A stretch of 64,000 bases of DNA from Gracilibacillus sp. YIM 98692 (GTDB lineage: Bacteria > Bacillota > Bacilli > Bacillales > Amphibacillaceae), in NCBI RefSeq assembly GCF_010993965.1, contig NZ_WIXM01000004.1:124001-188000 (forward strand), given 5' to 3'. Each line of letters begins with the position of its first letter. Position 1 is the stretch's first letter. Positions 55,239 through 63,957 of this stretch are shown here, piece by piece. Both the position numbers and the translations under genes were made by a program. The notes beneath the pieces were generated by a model, which ran no database searches, had not been told where the DNA came from, and worked only from the letters and a program-made list of their open reading frames with translations.

Positions 55239-55670
55239 ATGATGAATCATTCCAGCAATTTAAATCCCATGTTTAGACAGAATCAAAATACCACTTCTTA
55301 TAGTCGACCTGTTCCTACGGTTAAAAAGGGAACAAATAGAAAAACTCGAAAGGATAAGAAAAAAGATATTAAAATCCCTTTAACTGCGAATCAAGAGCGG
55401 ACTTTTCGAAGATTGGCTTACGAAAGAGGGATGTCTTGTACATCGTTTGCAGCTTTCCTTGTTATAAAAGGCATGGATTATAACCTTGAATTCGAAGAAA
55501 TCAATTATTACAATGCGTCAAATACGGTTCATGCAAAACTATCAAAAGAGCAACATGAACAATTATTCTCTTATTCGTTAATGTGGAATTATAAGAGCAT
55601 GCGTAAAACAGCACATCGTATATTAATTGGGATGTTAGAGTTTCTAAGTAACGAGGTGAAAATAAAATGA
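55239..55670 (+). CDS. Basic DNA-binding-like protein, 143 residues
   Basis: ATG after GAAGGAGGG. An N-terminal disordered, basic tail (TNRKTRKDKKKDIKIPL) precedes two similar segments resembling ribbon-helix-helix units: IKIPLTANQERTFRRLAYER then SCTSFAAFLV, and VHAKLSKEQHEQLFSYS. Its stop overlaps the next start (ATGA), so the pair is co-translated. Possibly a plasmid partition or copy-number regulator; inference only. Confidence 0.6.
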   Translation: MMNHSSNLNPMFRQNQNTTSYSRPVPTVKKGTNRKTRKDKKKDIKIPLTANQERTFRRLAYERGMSCTSFAAFLVIKGMDYNLEFEEINYYNASNTVHAKLSKEQHEQLFSYSLMWNYKSMRKTAHRILIGMLEFLSNEVKIK

Positions 55671-56248
55671 AATCCTTCAGCAAATATAACTTAATCTCTA
55701 ACGAAATCTCGAATTTAAATAACATAGGTAAAAAGAGGACTTTCTTAGATATAGTGGAGTGCTTTTTGGATAAATTCATAGATGGATTTTCTTTCAGCAT
55801 TAAGACTCCCAATTACCTTTATATTCGTGCTAAAGTGCTTTGCGATGATGTGTATGATTTATCTGGCTATTCTATGGAAGTAGAGGAGATTGTTTATCTT
55901 CTTTATCGAGATTTTTTACAATCGGTAAAAGAATATGATGATCCTGTTTCGATCTATCAAATGATGTTTCTTAGTATTGAGAGCAATAGTAAATCACATA
56001 TCCAGGAGAGGTTTTATAGTGTGAAAGAAGATATGAAGTCAGCACAATACCTCAATGTGGCGATGAAAAAGAAAGACGTACTTCGTGGAGAGATATTTTT
56101 ACGTGATTTAGAGAGCCGGATACCGAATCATGGTTTAACGGTAGAAATGGTTATCCAATCGTTGTTCAATGATTTTTTGAATGAATATGTGAATGGTTCT
56201 TCTCAAACAGTAATAAGCCAATTAATTGAGAGGTTGGAAGATATTTAA
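55667..56248 (+). CDS. Unknown 193-residue protein coupled to the DNA-binding-like gene
   Basis: The start overlaps the previous stop by 4 nt, and GAGGTG lies upstream. A largely helical protein without a known motif, with two related-looking segments: YLYIRAKVLCDDVYDLSGYS with VEEIVYLLYRDFLQ, and KDVLRGEIFLRDLESRIPNH with VEMVIQSLFNDFLNEY. The repeated pattern resembles the tandem units in its partner, suggesting the two proteins evolved together. Confidence 0.6.
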   Translation: MKSFSKYNLISNEISNLNNIGKKRTFLDIVECFLDKFIDGFSFSIKTPNYLYIRAKVLCDDVYDLSGYSMEVEEIVYLLYRDFLQSVKEYDDPVSIYQMMFLSIESNSKSHIQERFYSVKEDMKSAQYLNVAMKKKDVLRGEIFLRDLESRIPNHGLTVEMVIQSLFNDFLNEYVNGSSQTVISQLIERLEDI

Positions 56249-56402
56249 TGGTAAAAGCCTTAATGTCCTGTACCAATAAAGGGGGAGAGCCAATATGATT
56301 GAACGACAAATCGCAATAACCAACTAGAATTTGCATCCGTGTCTTTGTTCACATTTTGTAGTCTATATTTATTTATCAATAAAATAAATACCCCCTTATG
56401 TT

Positions 56403-56443
56403 ACCACGTGTCAATAATTCCAAAAACGTGGTGTTTTTTATTT
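56403..56443 (+). terminator. Intrinsic terminator
   Basis: ACCACGT pairs with ACGTGGT across a 16-nt loop, then TTTTTTATTTT. It ends the two-gene unit. Confidence 0.6.
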
Positions 56444-56559
56444 TCTTCGAGGAACTCTAGAACCAGGGATCAGCTTATTTTATTTTTGAGATTTGATTCA
56501 TAAGTTATGTTAATATATGGATAAGTCAGTTTAAAAAATAAAAGAAAGTAGGTTGGACA

Positions 56560-56940
56560 ATGGAAGAAATAAAAATTAGCAAAATGAAGATGGAAGCAGA
56601 TTCACCTGAGTTAGAGGTAGCTATAAAGGGTGATGAAAAAAATAAAGCAGAATTAAAGGCGAAGGCTATTGAATTTTTAATGGATTGTTTTGATGTAAAA
56701 CAAGATCTTGATGAAGATGTCTCCCAACTAGATAAATTAGTTGAACGATTTTTGTTTTCTGCCATAGATATGGTTGGATACAACCATTATTATTGGGGAG
56801 TTACATCTGATGAAGATAAACAATATAATGAATATGACGAATTAGTTGTTTCTAATAAAGCCAAAATAGAATTGCTTGAATTATATATTGCAAGCATGAA
56901 AGAAAAATTAAATAAGATTGATAATGCGTATTTAAATTAA
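56560..56940 (+). CDS. Unknown 126-residue acidic protein
   Basis: The ATG is preceded by AAGAAAGTAGG. An acidic, mostly helical protein (KNKAELKAKAIEFLMDCFDV; ELVVSNKAKIELLELYIASM) without signal peptide or membrane segment. No family is recognised. Two terminator-like stems follow (AAGCCG/CGGCTT at 56971-57011 and ACAG/CTGT with T7 at 57088-57117). Confidence 0.6.
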   Translation: MEEIKISKMKMEADSPELEVAIKGDEKNKAELKAKAIEFLMDCFDVKQDLDEDVSQLDKLVERFLFSAIDMVGYNHYYWGVTSDEDKQYNEYDELVVSNKAKIELLELYIASMKEKLNKIDNAYLN

Positions 56941-57199
56941 TCGATTAATTTATAACTACATACGCCACATAAGCCGGCTTTCATAACCTTAGAGTAATGA
57001 AAATCGGCTTTTTACTTCCAAATATTGTCTTAGCGTGTATTTTCCGCTTTTTTCTGCCGAGACCCCTTTAATAAGTAATGATCCAACAGTGAAGGTTACG
57101 ACTCTCGCTGTTTTTTTCTGTCAAACGGAAAACAAGGTTGCAACAAACGCAACCCGATAAAAGATGTGAAGGTACTTAAATCAAAAGGAGAGATTTTAT

Positions 57200-57547
57200 A
57201 TGGAAGCAACGATTAACTTGAAATACGGCAGTTACCCGGTAAAGGTACAATTCGCCAAATATACGGACAATGGACGTACCGCACTCGCCTTTATAGAAGG
57301 AGAAGACGGCAGTCATTTCACCGGAAGTGTCAATATCGAACATGCGCCTGTACAAAACAATGACTATCTCGTAGTGAAAGATTACGCCGAAAACGAGGGA
57401 ATGGCAGATGAATTAAAGCGTCTGGGTTTAATTGAAGACCAACCGGTCGATTATGCACCAAGCGGTTTCATCAGTGCACCAATCTATAAATTAACCGACA
57501 AAGCCATCCAAATACGTGATGAACACTTCGCCGAGTTAGGTGTCTGA
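57200..57547 (+). CDS. DUF4313-like protein
   Basis: 115 residues, ATG after AAAAGGAGAG. The pattern NGRTALAFIEGEDG, then VNIEHAPVQNNDYLVVKDYA, ENEGMADELKRLGLI and APSGFISAPIYKL matches small DUF4313-type proteins of phages and plasmids. Function unknown. This gene and the next are visibly richer in G and C than their surroundings, suggesting recent acquisition from another source. Confidence 0.65.
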   Translation: MEATINLKYGSYPVKVQFAKYTDNGRTALAFIEGEDGSHFTGSVNIEHAPVQNNDYLVVKDYAENEGMADELKRLGLIEDQPVDYAPSGFISAPIYKLTDKAIQIRDEHFAELGV

Positions 57548-57608
57548 TTCCTAATCGGGTTACCAGTTCATCATTTTGAAACAAAACAATACTAAAGGAG
57601 CGATTCTC

Positions 57609-58083
57609 ATGACGTTCACATACAACGGTCTAATCGACCAAATCAAGCAAGAAAAAGAAGTATTAAGAGGGATTTATCTATGCACTTTATCGACTTCGCA
57701 AACGAAGCAGGCTTGCGAGAAGAAGACTATCCTACGATTCAAGCGTATATCAAAAAAGCATCTTATGAGGAAAAACGCAAGGTGTTCGAAGCCTCGGCTT
57801 CAAGGTATTGTACATGACGCTGTCGGCAATTAAAGTCATTCATTTTGTGGAAGGACTAACAGACGGTGCATCAAGTGGCCCTACTATCGGTGAAGCGTTC
57901 CTGGATAACGAGCGCAACGTCTTTATTCTAGATGTAAACGTCGGTACGAACAATCTACATTTCCTAATTGAATACCAGAGCGATGACGCCTTAGCCAACT
58001 ATACAGTAGATCGAGAGAAACTCGCTGTTGAACGGGAGCGTCAAGAGAAAATGCGCGCCATCTTCGGCGGAATGAAGAAATAA
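57609..58083 (+). pseudogene. Unknown gene broken by two frameshifts
   Basis: Three frames join into one plausible protein: MTFTYNGLIDQIKQEKEVLR, then FIDFANEAGLREEDYPTIQ to EEKRKVFEA, then LGFKVLYMTLSAIKVIHFVE to the stop (total about 155 residues). Each junction needs one inserted base, near 57680 and near 57795. AAAGGAGCG precedes the first ATG. The last part could be translated alone from the ATG at 57814, coupled by an ATGA overlap. Either two deletions or two sequencing indels. No family is recognised. Confidence 0.55.
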
Positions 58084-58114
58084 AAGCCGTACAGTTCATT
58101 TCAAAAACAAAAGA

Positions 58115-58152
58115 TGTAAGATAACCATTAAAGGTTATCGCTTCTTTTTTGT
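58115..58152. terminator. Terminator between convergent units
   Basis: GATAACC and GGTTATC around ATTAAA, then GCTTCTTTTTTG. Confidence 0.7.
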
Positions 58153-58208
58153 TAAATAAACATGTTACATCTTACGTAACACAATACGTGTTACATATTT
58201 CATAATAA

Positions 58209-58781
58209 TTAATCACAAGTGTAAAAATACGCAGCCGCAGATTTCTTTGTATTTACCATATAACCTTTATCGTTAAGTGCTGATCGTATTAATTTCTTTT
58301 TATACGGTACATGAATGGTCGGGACACTGCTCATATTATCTCGAAAAGCAGGTAGTTTATCCCACAAATTTCTTATCTTCTGCTTGATCGTCCCCGAAGT
58401 ACAATTTACAATATCATTTTTTTCACTGTATTCTGGGTATACCACGATAACTGGTAGACCTAATGTACCAATTCCGTAGTTCATCTCTTCCCGCAATGCT
58501 CTACTGTTCTTGGTTACTGAACTTAAAAACAACACAATGTTCTTTGAATTACCTAGTCGGTTATGTAATCGAGGTTTCAGGGTCCTTTCCCAATCACTTC
58601 CATCTCTCACATTATAATTTTTATTATGAGAATCAATGAACGGAAAAGTGCTATCGTCAGCTTTCCATGCTTTTAGTAGATTATAAGATGCAAAATCCCT
58701 GGTAGCAGACGCCCCCAAATTGCTTTCATGAAAAGGCTCACTTACATAAAACGCTGAATAATTACCACTTCTATAAGCCAT
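58209..58781 (-). CDS. thsB: Thoeris TIR-domain sensor ThsB
   Basis: 190 residues, AAGGAGTG upstream. The whole protein is a MTH538/TIR-like domain: AFYVSEPFHESNLGASATRD, FPFIDSHNKNYNVRDGSDWE, LGNSKNIVLFLSSVTKNSRA, LREEMNYGIG and LPVIVVYPEY. This closely fits Thoeris ThsB proteins, which on phage infection convert NAD+ into a signal molecule. With a membrane-macro partner, as here, the signal is His-ADPR in characterised type II systems. It overlaps thsA by 11 nt in one operon. Confidence 0.9.
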   Translation of the reverse strand: MAYRSGNYSAFYVSEPFHESNLGASATRDFASYNLLKAWKADDSTFPFIDSHNKNYNVRDGSDWERTLKPRLHNRLGNSKNIVLFLSSVTKNSRALREEMNYGIGTLGLPVIVVYPEYSEKNDIVNCTSGTIKQKIRNLWDKLPAFRDNMSSVPTIHVPYKKKLIRSALNDKGYMVNTKKSAAAYFYTCD

Positions 58782-59631
58782 TCTCTACACTCCTTAATTT
58801 ATAAAAATTGATTTTATCCTTACTAGATTTGTGTATCACTATGCACACATGTGCAGGATGTTTGAATTTTATCCTACTAACTTTAAATGACCAAATTAAT
58901 AACTCTAACAATTCTTGTTCTGATACCATGTCGTATCCTTTAAATCTAGTCATTCCCGAACCCAAAAGCGGTATGACCACCGTACGTCCTCCATACACGA
59001 TATCTACTTCATTCCAAAAGTTTATGAGAAAATTAATATAATCATTCATATGTAAATGGGCTCTATTATCATCATCAAACTTAGAAAAGGCTGTAAGCAG
59101 ATAATTACCATGTTGAAAGATCGTTCCAAGTTTGTACTTTTTCTTTTTACCCGCCTTTCTATTTTCGTTAGATCCAATCATTTTCTCAGCTAATTCCGAA
59201 TCAAGTGAACGATCAAATTCTTCTATGTTATATATTTGTTCATTAATATATCTACCATTAAGCGTTCTTTTAGAAATAATTCTATTATCTACCTGCGTAT
59301 CGAAATACTCATTGAAAGCAACCACCTTTAATGGGGATTCCTCATCGCCATCTTTTTTATATTCTTGGTCTTCAAAAATGTCTCCCACTTTAATACGCAC
59401 GCTTGAATTATTGATATTTAATGTCACGTCATCAGAACGGTTAGCTTGAGCCCACATCAAAAGATATGTAATAATTAAAACTAGAAAAAGCACTATCATT
59501 GTAGTAAGTTTATCCTCATCTGGGATGTCAACTCCTATTAAAACAAAAGACATTATAACGCTTACTATTGATAAAACCGAGAAATATCTTTTCCATAGGC
59601 TTTTATCAAAAAAGTTAACTTTAATTTTCAT
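58771..59631 (-). CDS. thsA: Thoeris type II effector ThsA (membrane plus macro domain)
   Basis: 286 residues from the ATG at 59631, which has ATGGGGT upstream; ATGs at 59661 and 59649 lie too near the predicted transcription start. Two N-terminal membrane helices (FSVLSIVSVIMSFVLIG; MIVLFLVLIITYLLMW) precede a macro-like DUF6430 domain: KYKLGTIFQHGNYLLTAFSK, YGGRTVVIPLLGSGMTRFKG and KHPAHVCIVIHKSS. In type II Thoeris the macro domain senses the ThsB signal and the membrane part kills or arrests the cell. Promoter: TGGTATAAT just upstream. Confidence 0.88.
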   Translation of the reverse strand: MKIKVNFFDKSLWKRYFSVLSIVSVIMSFVLIGVDIPDEDKLTTMIVLFLVLIITYLLMWAQANRSDDVTLNINNSSVRIKVGDIFEDQEYKKDGDEESPLKVVAFNEYFDTQVDNRIISKRTLNGRYINEQIYNIEEFDRSLDSELAEKMIGSNENRKAGKKKKYKLGTIFQHGNYLLTAFSKFDDDNRAHLHMNDYINFLINFWNEVDIVYGGRTVVIPLLGSGMTRFKGYDMVSEQELLELLIWSFKVSRIKFKHPAHVCIVIHKSSKDKINFYKLRSVENGL

Positions 59632-59832
59632 TTTGATACCCCATATCATTTTATTCGCCATAATTATACCATATAATTCCTTGTTTGAGTAAAAAAGACC
59701 TAATTCTTTTATAACGTACCCAATAGTGAGTCATACTACAAAACGTAGAAAAATACGATAAAATATAATCAAATTATATAAAGGTTTATTTCAGGATTTG
59801 TCTCTCTATATATTGTAGAAAGGAATTTTCCT

Positions 59833-60134
59833 ATGAATCCAGAGGTTAAAACGATTGTGACACAATTCATTACGTTACCACTAGTATTAAAAGTATTTCA
59901 GCGTGATAAAGCCATTTTTCAAGGTTTTAAAACGAAGAATGTTTACTTGAATAATTAGGCGCAGCAACGGATGCTGTCCAATCAGACCTGAACAAACTAA
60001 AAAAACAAATGTATACGGAATATCATATAAACGTCACAGCTTTAAACCCACAGGAAAATATGTACCCTTATAAGTGGAAAACTCCGACCGACGATTTACA
60101 AATACTTAGATATAGCAGTATTCTTCCACCTTAA
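59833..60134 (+). pseudogene. Small unknown gene broken by one frameshift
   Basis: The first frame (MNPEVKTIVTQFITLPLVLK to NVYLNN, start preceded by AGAAAGGA) stops at 59958. The following -1 frame continues naturally with LGAATDAVQSDLNKLKKQMY and ends at 60134, overlapping the 3' end of the recombinase gene. One missing base near 59953 explains the break. Combined length is about 100 residues. No family is recognised. Confidence 0.5.
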
Positions 60135-61244
60135 TGCAGCATGTTCATCCTTTTCCATCTCTTTTGGCAGATAAATCTCTGTCGTTTCGATTTTCTCGTG
60201 GCCAAGTGAACGCATCACTGTGTATACATCTACACCTTCACGATAAGATAATATCGCAAAAGCGTGTCGGAAGGAGTGGGGGGTGACCGTTTTTCCTTCT
60301 AGTGATGGTAAATGGACCCGCTTCATTACGCTAGAAAAGTATTGCGATAAATACGACGGACTATATGCTTTTCCAGTGGAGGTTACGACAAGTGGCATAT
60401 CCGGCTCCGCTTTATCTATAGTTGGCATACCACGAGCTGAACGCAAACGGTTGACACTTTGTACCACTTTATCATGCAACGGTACGATTCTCTTTTTATT
60501 CCCTTTTCCAGTGATGTGTAAATAGTAACTCTCACGATCCCGATCATATTCGATATCTCCGACTTTTGCTTTGCATAATTCTTCATTCCGCATCCCCGTT
60601 GTCACAAGCAAGTGAATGATTCCAAAGATAACAGGTTGATCCACCGTTTCGGAAAAAAAGTCTAAGAGATCCATCACTTCATAGACTCCTAAATCACGAT
60701 TCGGTCTTTCATCTCGATCTACTGTCGTAGCTTTCATAAATCGGGTAACATCATTTTCAATGTAACCTACCTGGTATAAAAACCGCAAAAAGTGTTTGAT
60801 AATGGCGTTCTTTCTCGCAATCGTAGCAGGAGAGTATGACGAGTTTCTTCCTATTATATATGGATATTTTTCAGACAACCAATTTTGATATTTTTCCATA
60901 TGGGAAGATCTTAAGCTTTTAAACAGTGATCCATCATTTATCTCCTTAAACTGAATACCGATCGACTCTTGGTATTCGATCAAGTGAGAAATGAAAGTCA
61001 TTAACTCTTGCTTATAAGCGGTAATCGTACGATCTGCTTTTCCTTTCTCCTTATCTAGATTAGTTTGATGCAGCAGGTAATAAGCTAATATTTCTTGATC
61101 ATTAAAATAGTAGAAATCAGATTTCCCTTCATCCTCAGCTAAGTGTCGTTTTTTGACTAGAGTATTGTATGATAATGATTTTTCTAAAAACGGCAAACCC
61201 TGTTTTCGATCAGAATATAAATCGATAATCATTTCATCTGACAA
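60096..61244 (-). CDS. Tyrosine site-specific recombinase (XerC/D-like)
   Basis: 382 residues from a TTG start with ideal AAGGAG spacing (a GTG at 61253 is too close to the ribosome binding site). N-terminal SAM-like helices (RTITAYKQELMTFISHLIEY) precede a catalytic domain with all key residues (numbers from the GTG): Arg222 (TTGMRNEEL), Lys250 (GKGNKKR), His326 and Arg329 (PHSFRHA), His352 and nucleophile Tyr361 (LGHEKIETTEIYLP). It may resolve plasmid multimers or integrate and excise a mobile unit. AT-rich DNA upstream may hold its site. Confidence 0.93.
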   Translation of the reverse strand: MSDEMIIDLYSDRKQGLPFLEKSLSYNTLVKKRHLAEDEGKSDFYYFNDQEILAYYLLHQTNLDKEKGKADRTITAYKQELMTFISHLIEYQESIGIQFKEINDGSLFKSLRSSHMEKYQNWLSEKYPYIIGRNSSYSPATIARKNAIIKHFLRFLYQVGYIENDVTRFMKATTVDRDERPNRDLGVYEVMDLLDFFSETVDQPVIFGIIHLLVTTGMRNEELCKAKVGDIEYDRDRESYYLHITGKGNKKRIVPLHDKVVQSVNRLRSARGMPTIDKAEPDMPLVVTSTGKAYSPSYLSQYFSSVMKRVHLPSLEGKTVTPHSFRHAFAILSYREGVDVYTVMRSLGHEKIETTEIYLPKEMEKDEHAALRWKNTAISKYL

Positions 61245-61253
61245 GTTGCTCAC

Positions 61254-61540
61254 TCCTTTTTAAATCCATTTTATACCATTCAATATTCCCTTATTTATAT
61301 AAGACAATCAAACATAAAAATGCTTATATATTAAATATATATTAACTATTATACATGGATATTTATGTTAAATCTACAAACATAAATAAATGGTCTATTT
61401 GTTTATTATATAAAATCATACTTTAATAAAAGATACATAAACAATAATACATAAACTATATAATTTATTGAGATTTAATATATGTTGTGTTATCCTTTTA
61501 ATAGACAGAATATTCTGACAAAAATTAGAGAATGAGTTTT
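61254..61540. other. Very AT-rich region upstream of the recombinase
   Basis: Almost only A and T for about 250 nt. It holds repeated ACATAAA units (at about 61312, 61379, 61432, 61449), TATATATTAAATATATAT and, at 61505-61516, the perfect palindrome CAGAATATTCTG. It could be the recombinase crossover site, an origin-type unwinding element or simply promoter DNA; no decision is possible from sequence alone. Confidence 0.4.
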
Positions 61541-61674
61541 ATGAAAAATGAAATCTTTAACCACCAAAAATTTAAATGGCTGTTTTGCTGTTAGTATCGA
61601 TTGGTTTAATTTGGTACAATTTCAGAAATGAGAAAAACATGATTGAATCATTGCAAAGGACATATAAGGTTTAA
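61541..61674 (+). pseudogene. Small single-pass membrane protein broken by one frameshift
   Basis: MKNEIFNHQKFKW continues in the -1 frame as AVLLLVSIGLIWYNFRNEKN and ends QRTYKV. One lost G in a GG run (about 61580) explains it. Repaired, it is about 44 residues with one membrane helix. The second frame alone could also start from an internal ATG (61578) and give a 32-residue membrane peptide. Confidence 0.45.
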
Positions 61675-61693
61675 CTGCGAAAGGAGATATACC

Positions 61694-62058
61694 ATGAAAA
61701 TTAGAAATACACCTTCATTGTTAGCTAATCTTTTCGCAATGAGAATAGGTATCTTTATTGTCGGGATGAATATTGTTCCAGGAATGGGTCTTCATTCAAC
61801 GGGAGCTACCTTTGGCTCAGCGCTATGGGGGCTAATATTCTTTCATGCTATTAAGTTTTTTTGGACTATTCATTTAATACTTTGACACTGATTACGACAT
61901 GGTTTATACCTCCTGTCTTTTTAATTTTGTTGGCAATTAGCTTTGTTATCGGATTTTTGATTGCTATCCCACAATTTATACGATCTGTTTTTTATGCTGT
62001 AAAAGATCGACAAATAACTACATCTAAAGATGTTGTAACGTTATCGCTAAAAAGATAG
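61694..62058 (+). pseudogene. Small membrane protein broken at a poly-T run
   Basis: ATG after GAAAGGAGAT. The first frame (SLLANLFAMRIGIFIVGMNI; GSALWGLIFFHAIKFF) shifts by -1 at TTTTTTT (61857-61863) into DYSFNTLTLITTWFIPPVFL and IGFLIAIPQFIRSVFYAVKD. The joined product, about 121 residues, has three to four membrane helices. One missing T would cause the break; transcriptional slippage on T7 could also join the frames. Confidence 0.5.
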
Positions 62059-62067
62059 GAGGGGAGG

Positions 62068-62349
62068 ATGATGTGGATTACGATTGCTGAATGGGCCGTA
62101 GCTATCATTGATTGGGTCTATTTTATACTTGTGCTATTTGGTATCCATTCTGTTTCTACATTAGATAGAATCCCTTTTAAAAATAAGACTTCTGAGCAAA
62201 TACGAATCGTGAAACGCATCCATGTGGTTCGGTTTATCTTTGAATGTACAAGTTTTACTTTTTGGGAAGGATTAAGATTTTATTTTTTTTCGGAATCAGT
62301 TACGGTAACAATCGTTGGTTGGGGCAAGTCATTAATTGCGCTAATGTAG
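62068..62349 (+). CDS. Small membrane protein, 93 residues
   Basis: Two adjacent ATGs after GGAGGGGAGG. A hydrophobic N-terminus (AVAIIDWVYFILVLFGI) and a weaker C-terminal hydrophobic part. It follows the broken membrane protein gene by 9 nt, so they form one unit. No family is recognised. Confidence 0.55.
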   Translation: MMWITIAEWAVAIIDWVYFILVLFGIHSVSTLDRIPFKNKTSEQIRIVKRIHVVRFIFECTSFTFWEGLRFYFFSESVTVTIVGWGKSLIALM

Positions 62350-62470
62350 TAGAAGTTATTTATTAATCATGACTGTGATTATTTGATTATAAAACGCATA
62401 GCGAAACTTTTGATTTTCCAATGAAACGATTAGATAAGATGTAAGAATTAGGTAAAAAGGAGAAGAATTA

Positions 62471-62707
62471 GTGCACATTATTGGAAAGGAGCTAATAAAA
62501 ACGGCGGATTCAATAAATATATCAATCAAAGATCTAGATGAAGATGGTTTTTTCATCGTTGAAACGAGACGACCATTACGAACCGAAGAAAGTTTAATGA
62601 CTTATAACAAGTATAAGGAACATATAGAAGGGTTAGAAAATTACTGTAGTCACAAGGGTTACAAATTCAAATGTGATAACATAGACGAGTTTATAAAGCA
62701 GATATAG
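62471..62707 (+). CDS. Unknown 78-residue protein
   Basis: GTG start with AAAAAGGAG upstream. A small soluble acidic protein (LIKTADSINISIKDLDEDGF; YNKYKEHIEGLENYC). Two cysteines near the C-terminus (YCSHKG, KFKCDN). No family is recognised. Confidence 0.55.
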   Translation: MHIIGKELIKTADSINISIKDLDEDGFFIVETRRPLRTEESLMTYNKYKEHIEGLENYCSHKGYKFKCDNIDEFIKQI

Positions 62708-62798
62708 CTATATACAATTTCCTGATGAAAATTGTTAAAGGATAAGATCTGATAACTTACCATCCACCAACGTAAGGAAAAACAAGGAGAGAAAATGA

Positions 62799-63761
62799 AT
62801 GCAGGAATATTTAACAACTAATGAGGTTGTGGGTATATTAGGGTTACATAAAGAAACCGTTCTAAGATATGCAAGAGAAGGAAAGTTAAAAACGGTTCCA
62901 GATCATCCTACCTTTCCTATAAGAAAGCAGAAGTTATTTTATAAAGAGGACGTATTCACATTCAAAGAGAAACAAAAGAAAAAAGGTTTAACAGTATCAG
63001 AGGTAGCGGAACAATTAAATGTTACCAACGTTATGGTACATCATTATATCAAAGAGGGGAAAATAAAAGGGGAAAAAGAGGATTTCCGTTCGCTTGGTCG
63101 ATATTTAATTCAACCAGAAGAAGTACAAGAATTCTTGCAAAAAGAAAATCGTGCAGCTACTGCTACCACGACAAAATATTATAAAACAAAACAGAACGTG
63201 TATTTATTCCAACCCTATGTTCAAACCGGTTCACAAAATCTAGCTAGAGTGATTGAACTCTCTAAAGAAAGTATATGGTTACTGACAGAAGATGGAGAAC
63301 GCCTCACACATGACACAGCAAAAGAACAACATTTTAAACCGATCCAATCTCTAGTGAACAAGCCTTATATCCAAAAGAAAGGAAAGCTTACTTTTTCTTT
63401 TCCTTATCAAACGGATATCAATCACCGCTTATATGATGTCATCGATTGGTTAATGAAGGAATTAGGTTATAAAAATATGCAAGTTAAAAAAATTGGTTCT
63501 ACCATAAAAATATTAGTCCGATCGACTTTTATTAAAAGTCATAATCATATTGATTTTGCTGAAATATTAAAAGAGTATTGCCAGTCGGGAACAGTTGAAC
63601 TGCATCCTAATGGTATTTTATTAGATTCGGATTATCAATATATATCTGCTTATGTTCCTTCCGATATAAAGGAATGGATAGAAAAACAATCACAGGAAAA
63701 AGGAATATCCCAAAGTGATTTTATAGAAGATTGTTTAAGAAAAGCAAAGACCAAAGAATAA
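62799..63761 (+). CDS. Double helix-turn-helix protein with C-terminal ribbon-helix-helix (paralogue)
   Basis: 320 residues, ATG after AAGGAGAG. It has the same order as the 323-residue protein at 32 kb: HTH 1 (TTNEVVGILGLHKETVLRYA), HTH 2 (LTVSEVAEQLNVTNVMVHHY), a middle domain starting NVYLFQPYVQ (the other has NYYLYQPFYR), a VELHPNGILL block and a C-terminal ribbon-helix-helix (ISAYVPSDIKEWIEKQ; SQSDFIEDCL). Two diverged copies 30 kb apart on one replicon suggest different DNA targets. Role unknown. Confidence 0.75.
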   Translation: MQEYLTTNEVVGILGLHKETVLRYAREGKLKTVPDHPTFPIRKQKLFYKEDVFTFKEKQKKKGLTVSEVAEQLNVTNVMVHHYIKEGKIKGEKEDFRSLGRYLIQPEEVQEFLQKENRAATATTTKYYKTKQNVYLFQPYVQTGSQNLARVIELSKESIWLLTEDGERLTHDTAKEQHFKPIQSLVNKPYIQKKGKLTFSFPYQTDINHRLYDVIDWLMKELGYKNMQVKKIGSTIKILVRSTFIKSHNHIDFAEILKEYCQSGTVELHPNGILLDSDYQYISAYVPSDIKEWIEKQSQEKGISQSDFIEDCLRKAKTKE

Positions 63762-63808
63762 AGATTTAATGTTTTAAAATAGAGTTGGCTGGAATTTAAT
63801 AATCAGTA

Positions 63809-63839
63809 TATTCGAATACTCCTTAATGATATTTGAATA
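63809..63839. promoter_or_regulatory. Paired operator-like sites
   Basis: TATTCGAATA (perfect palindrome) and TATTTGAATA lie 21 bp apart centre to centre, two helical turns, just after the double-HTH/RHH gene and before the next gene. A dimeric repressor could bind both. Confidence 0.45.
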
Positions 63840-63957
63840 CCCATTATATTCTGAATCATTTAGCAATATTTATGAAGAAGTGAGGTTATTGTAGATTTGA
63901 TGTTTGAAGAAATAAAAGAATCTAAATTAAGAGCCACTCTTTAAGGAGGGGATATAC

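Noticed and set aside
61254-61500. Replication origin with iterons
   Set aside because: The ACATAAA units are short, irregularly spaced and expected in DNA this AT-rich; no replication initiator gene is recognised next to it.
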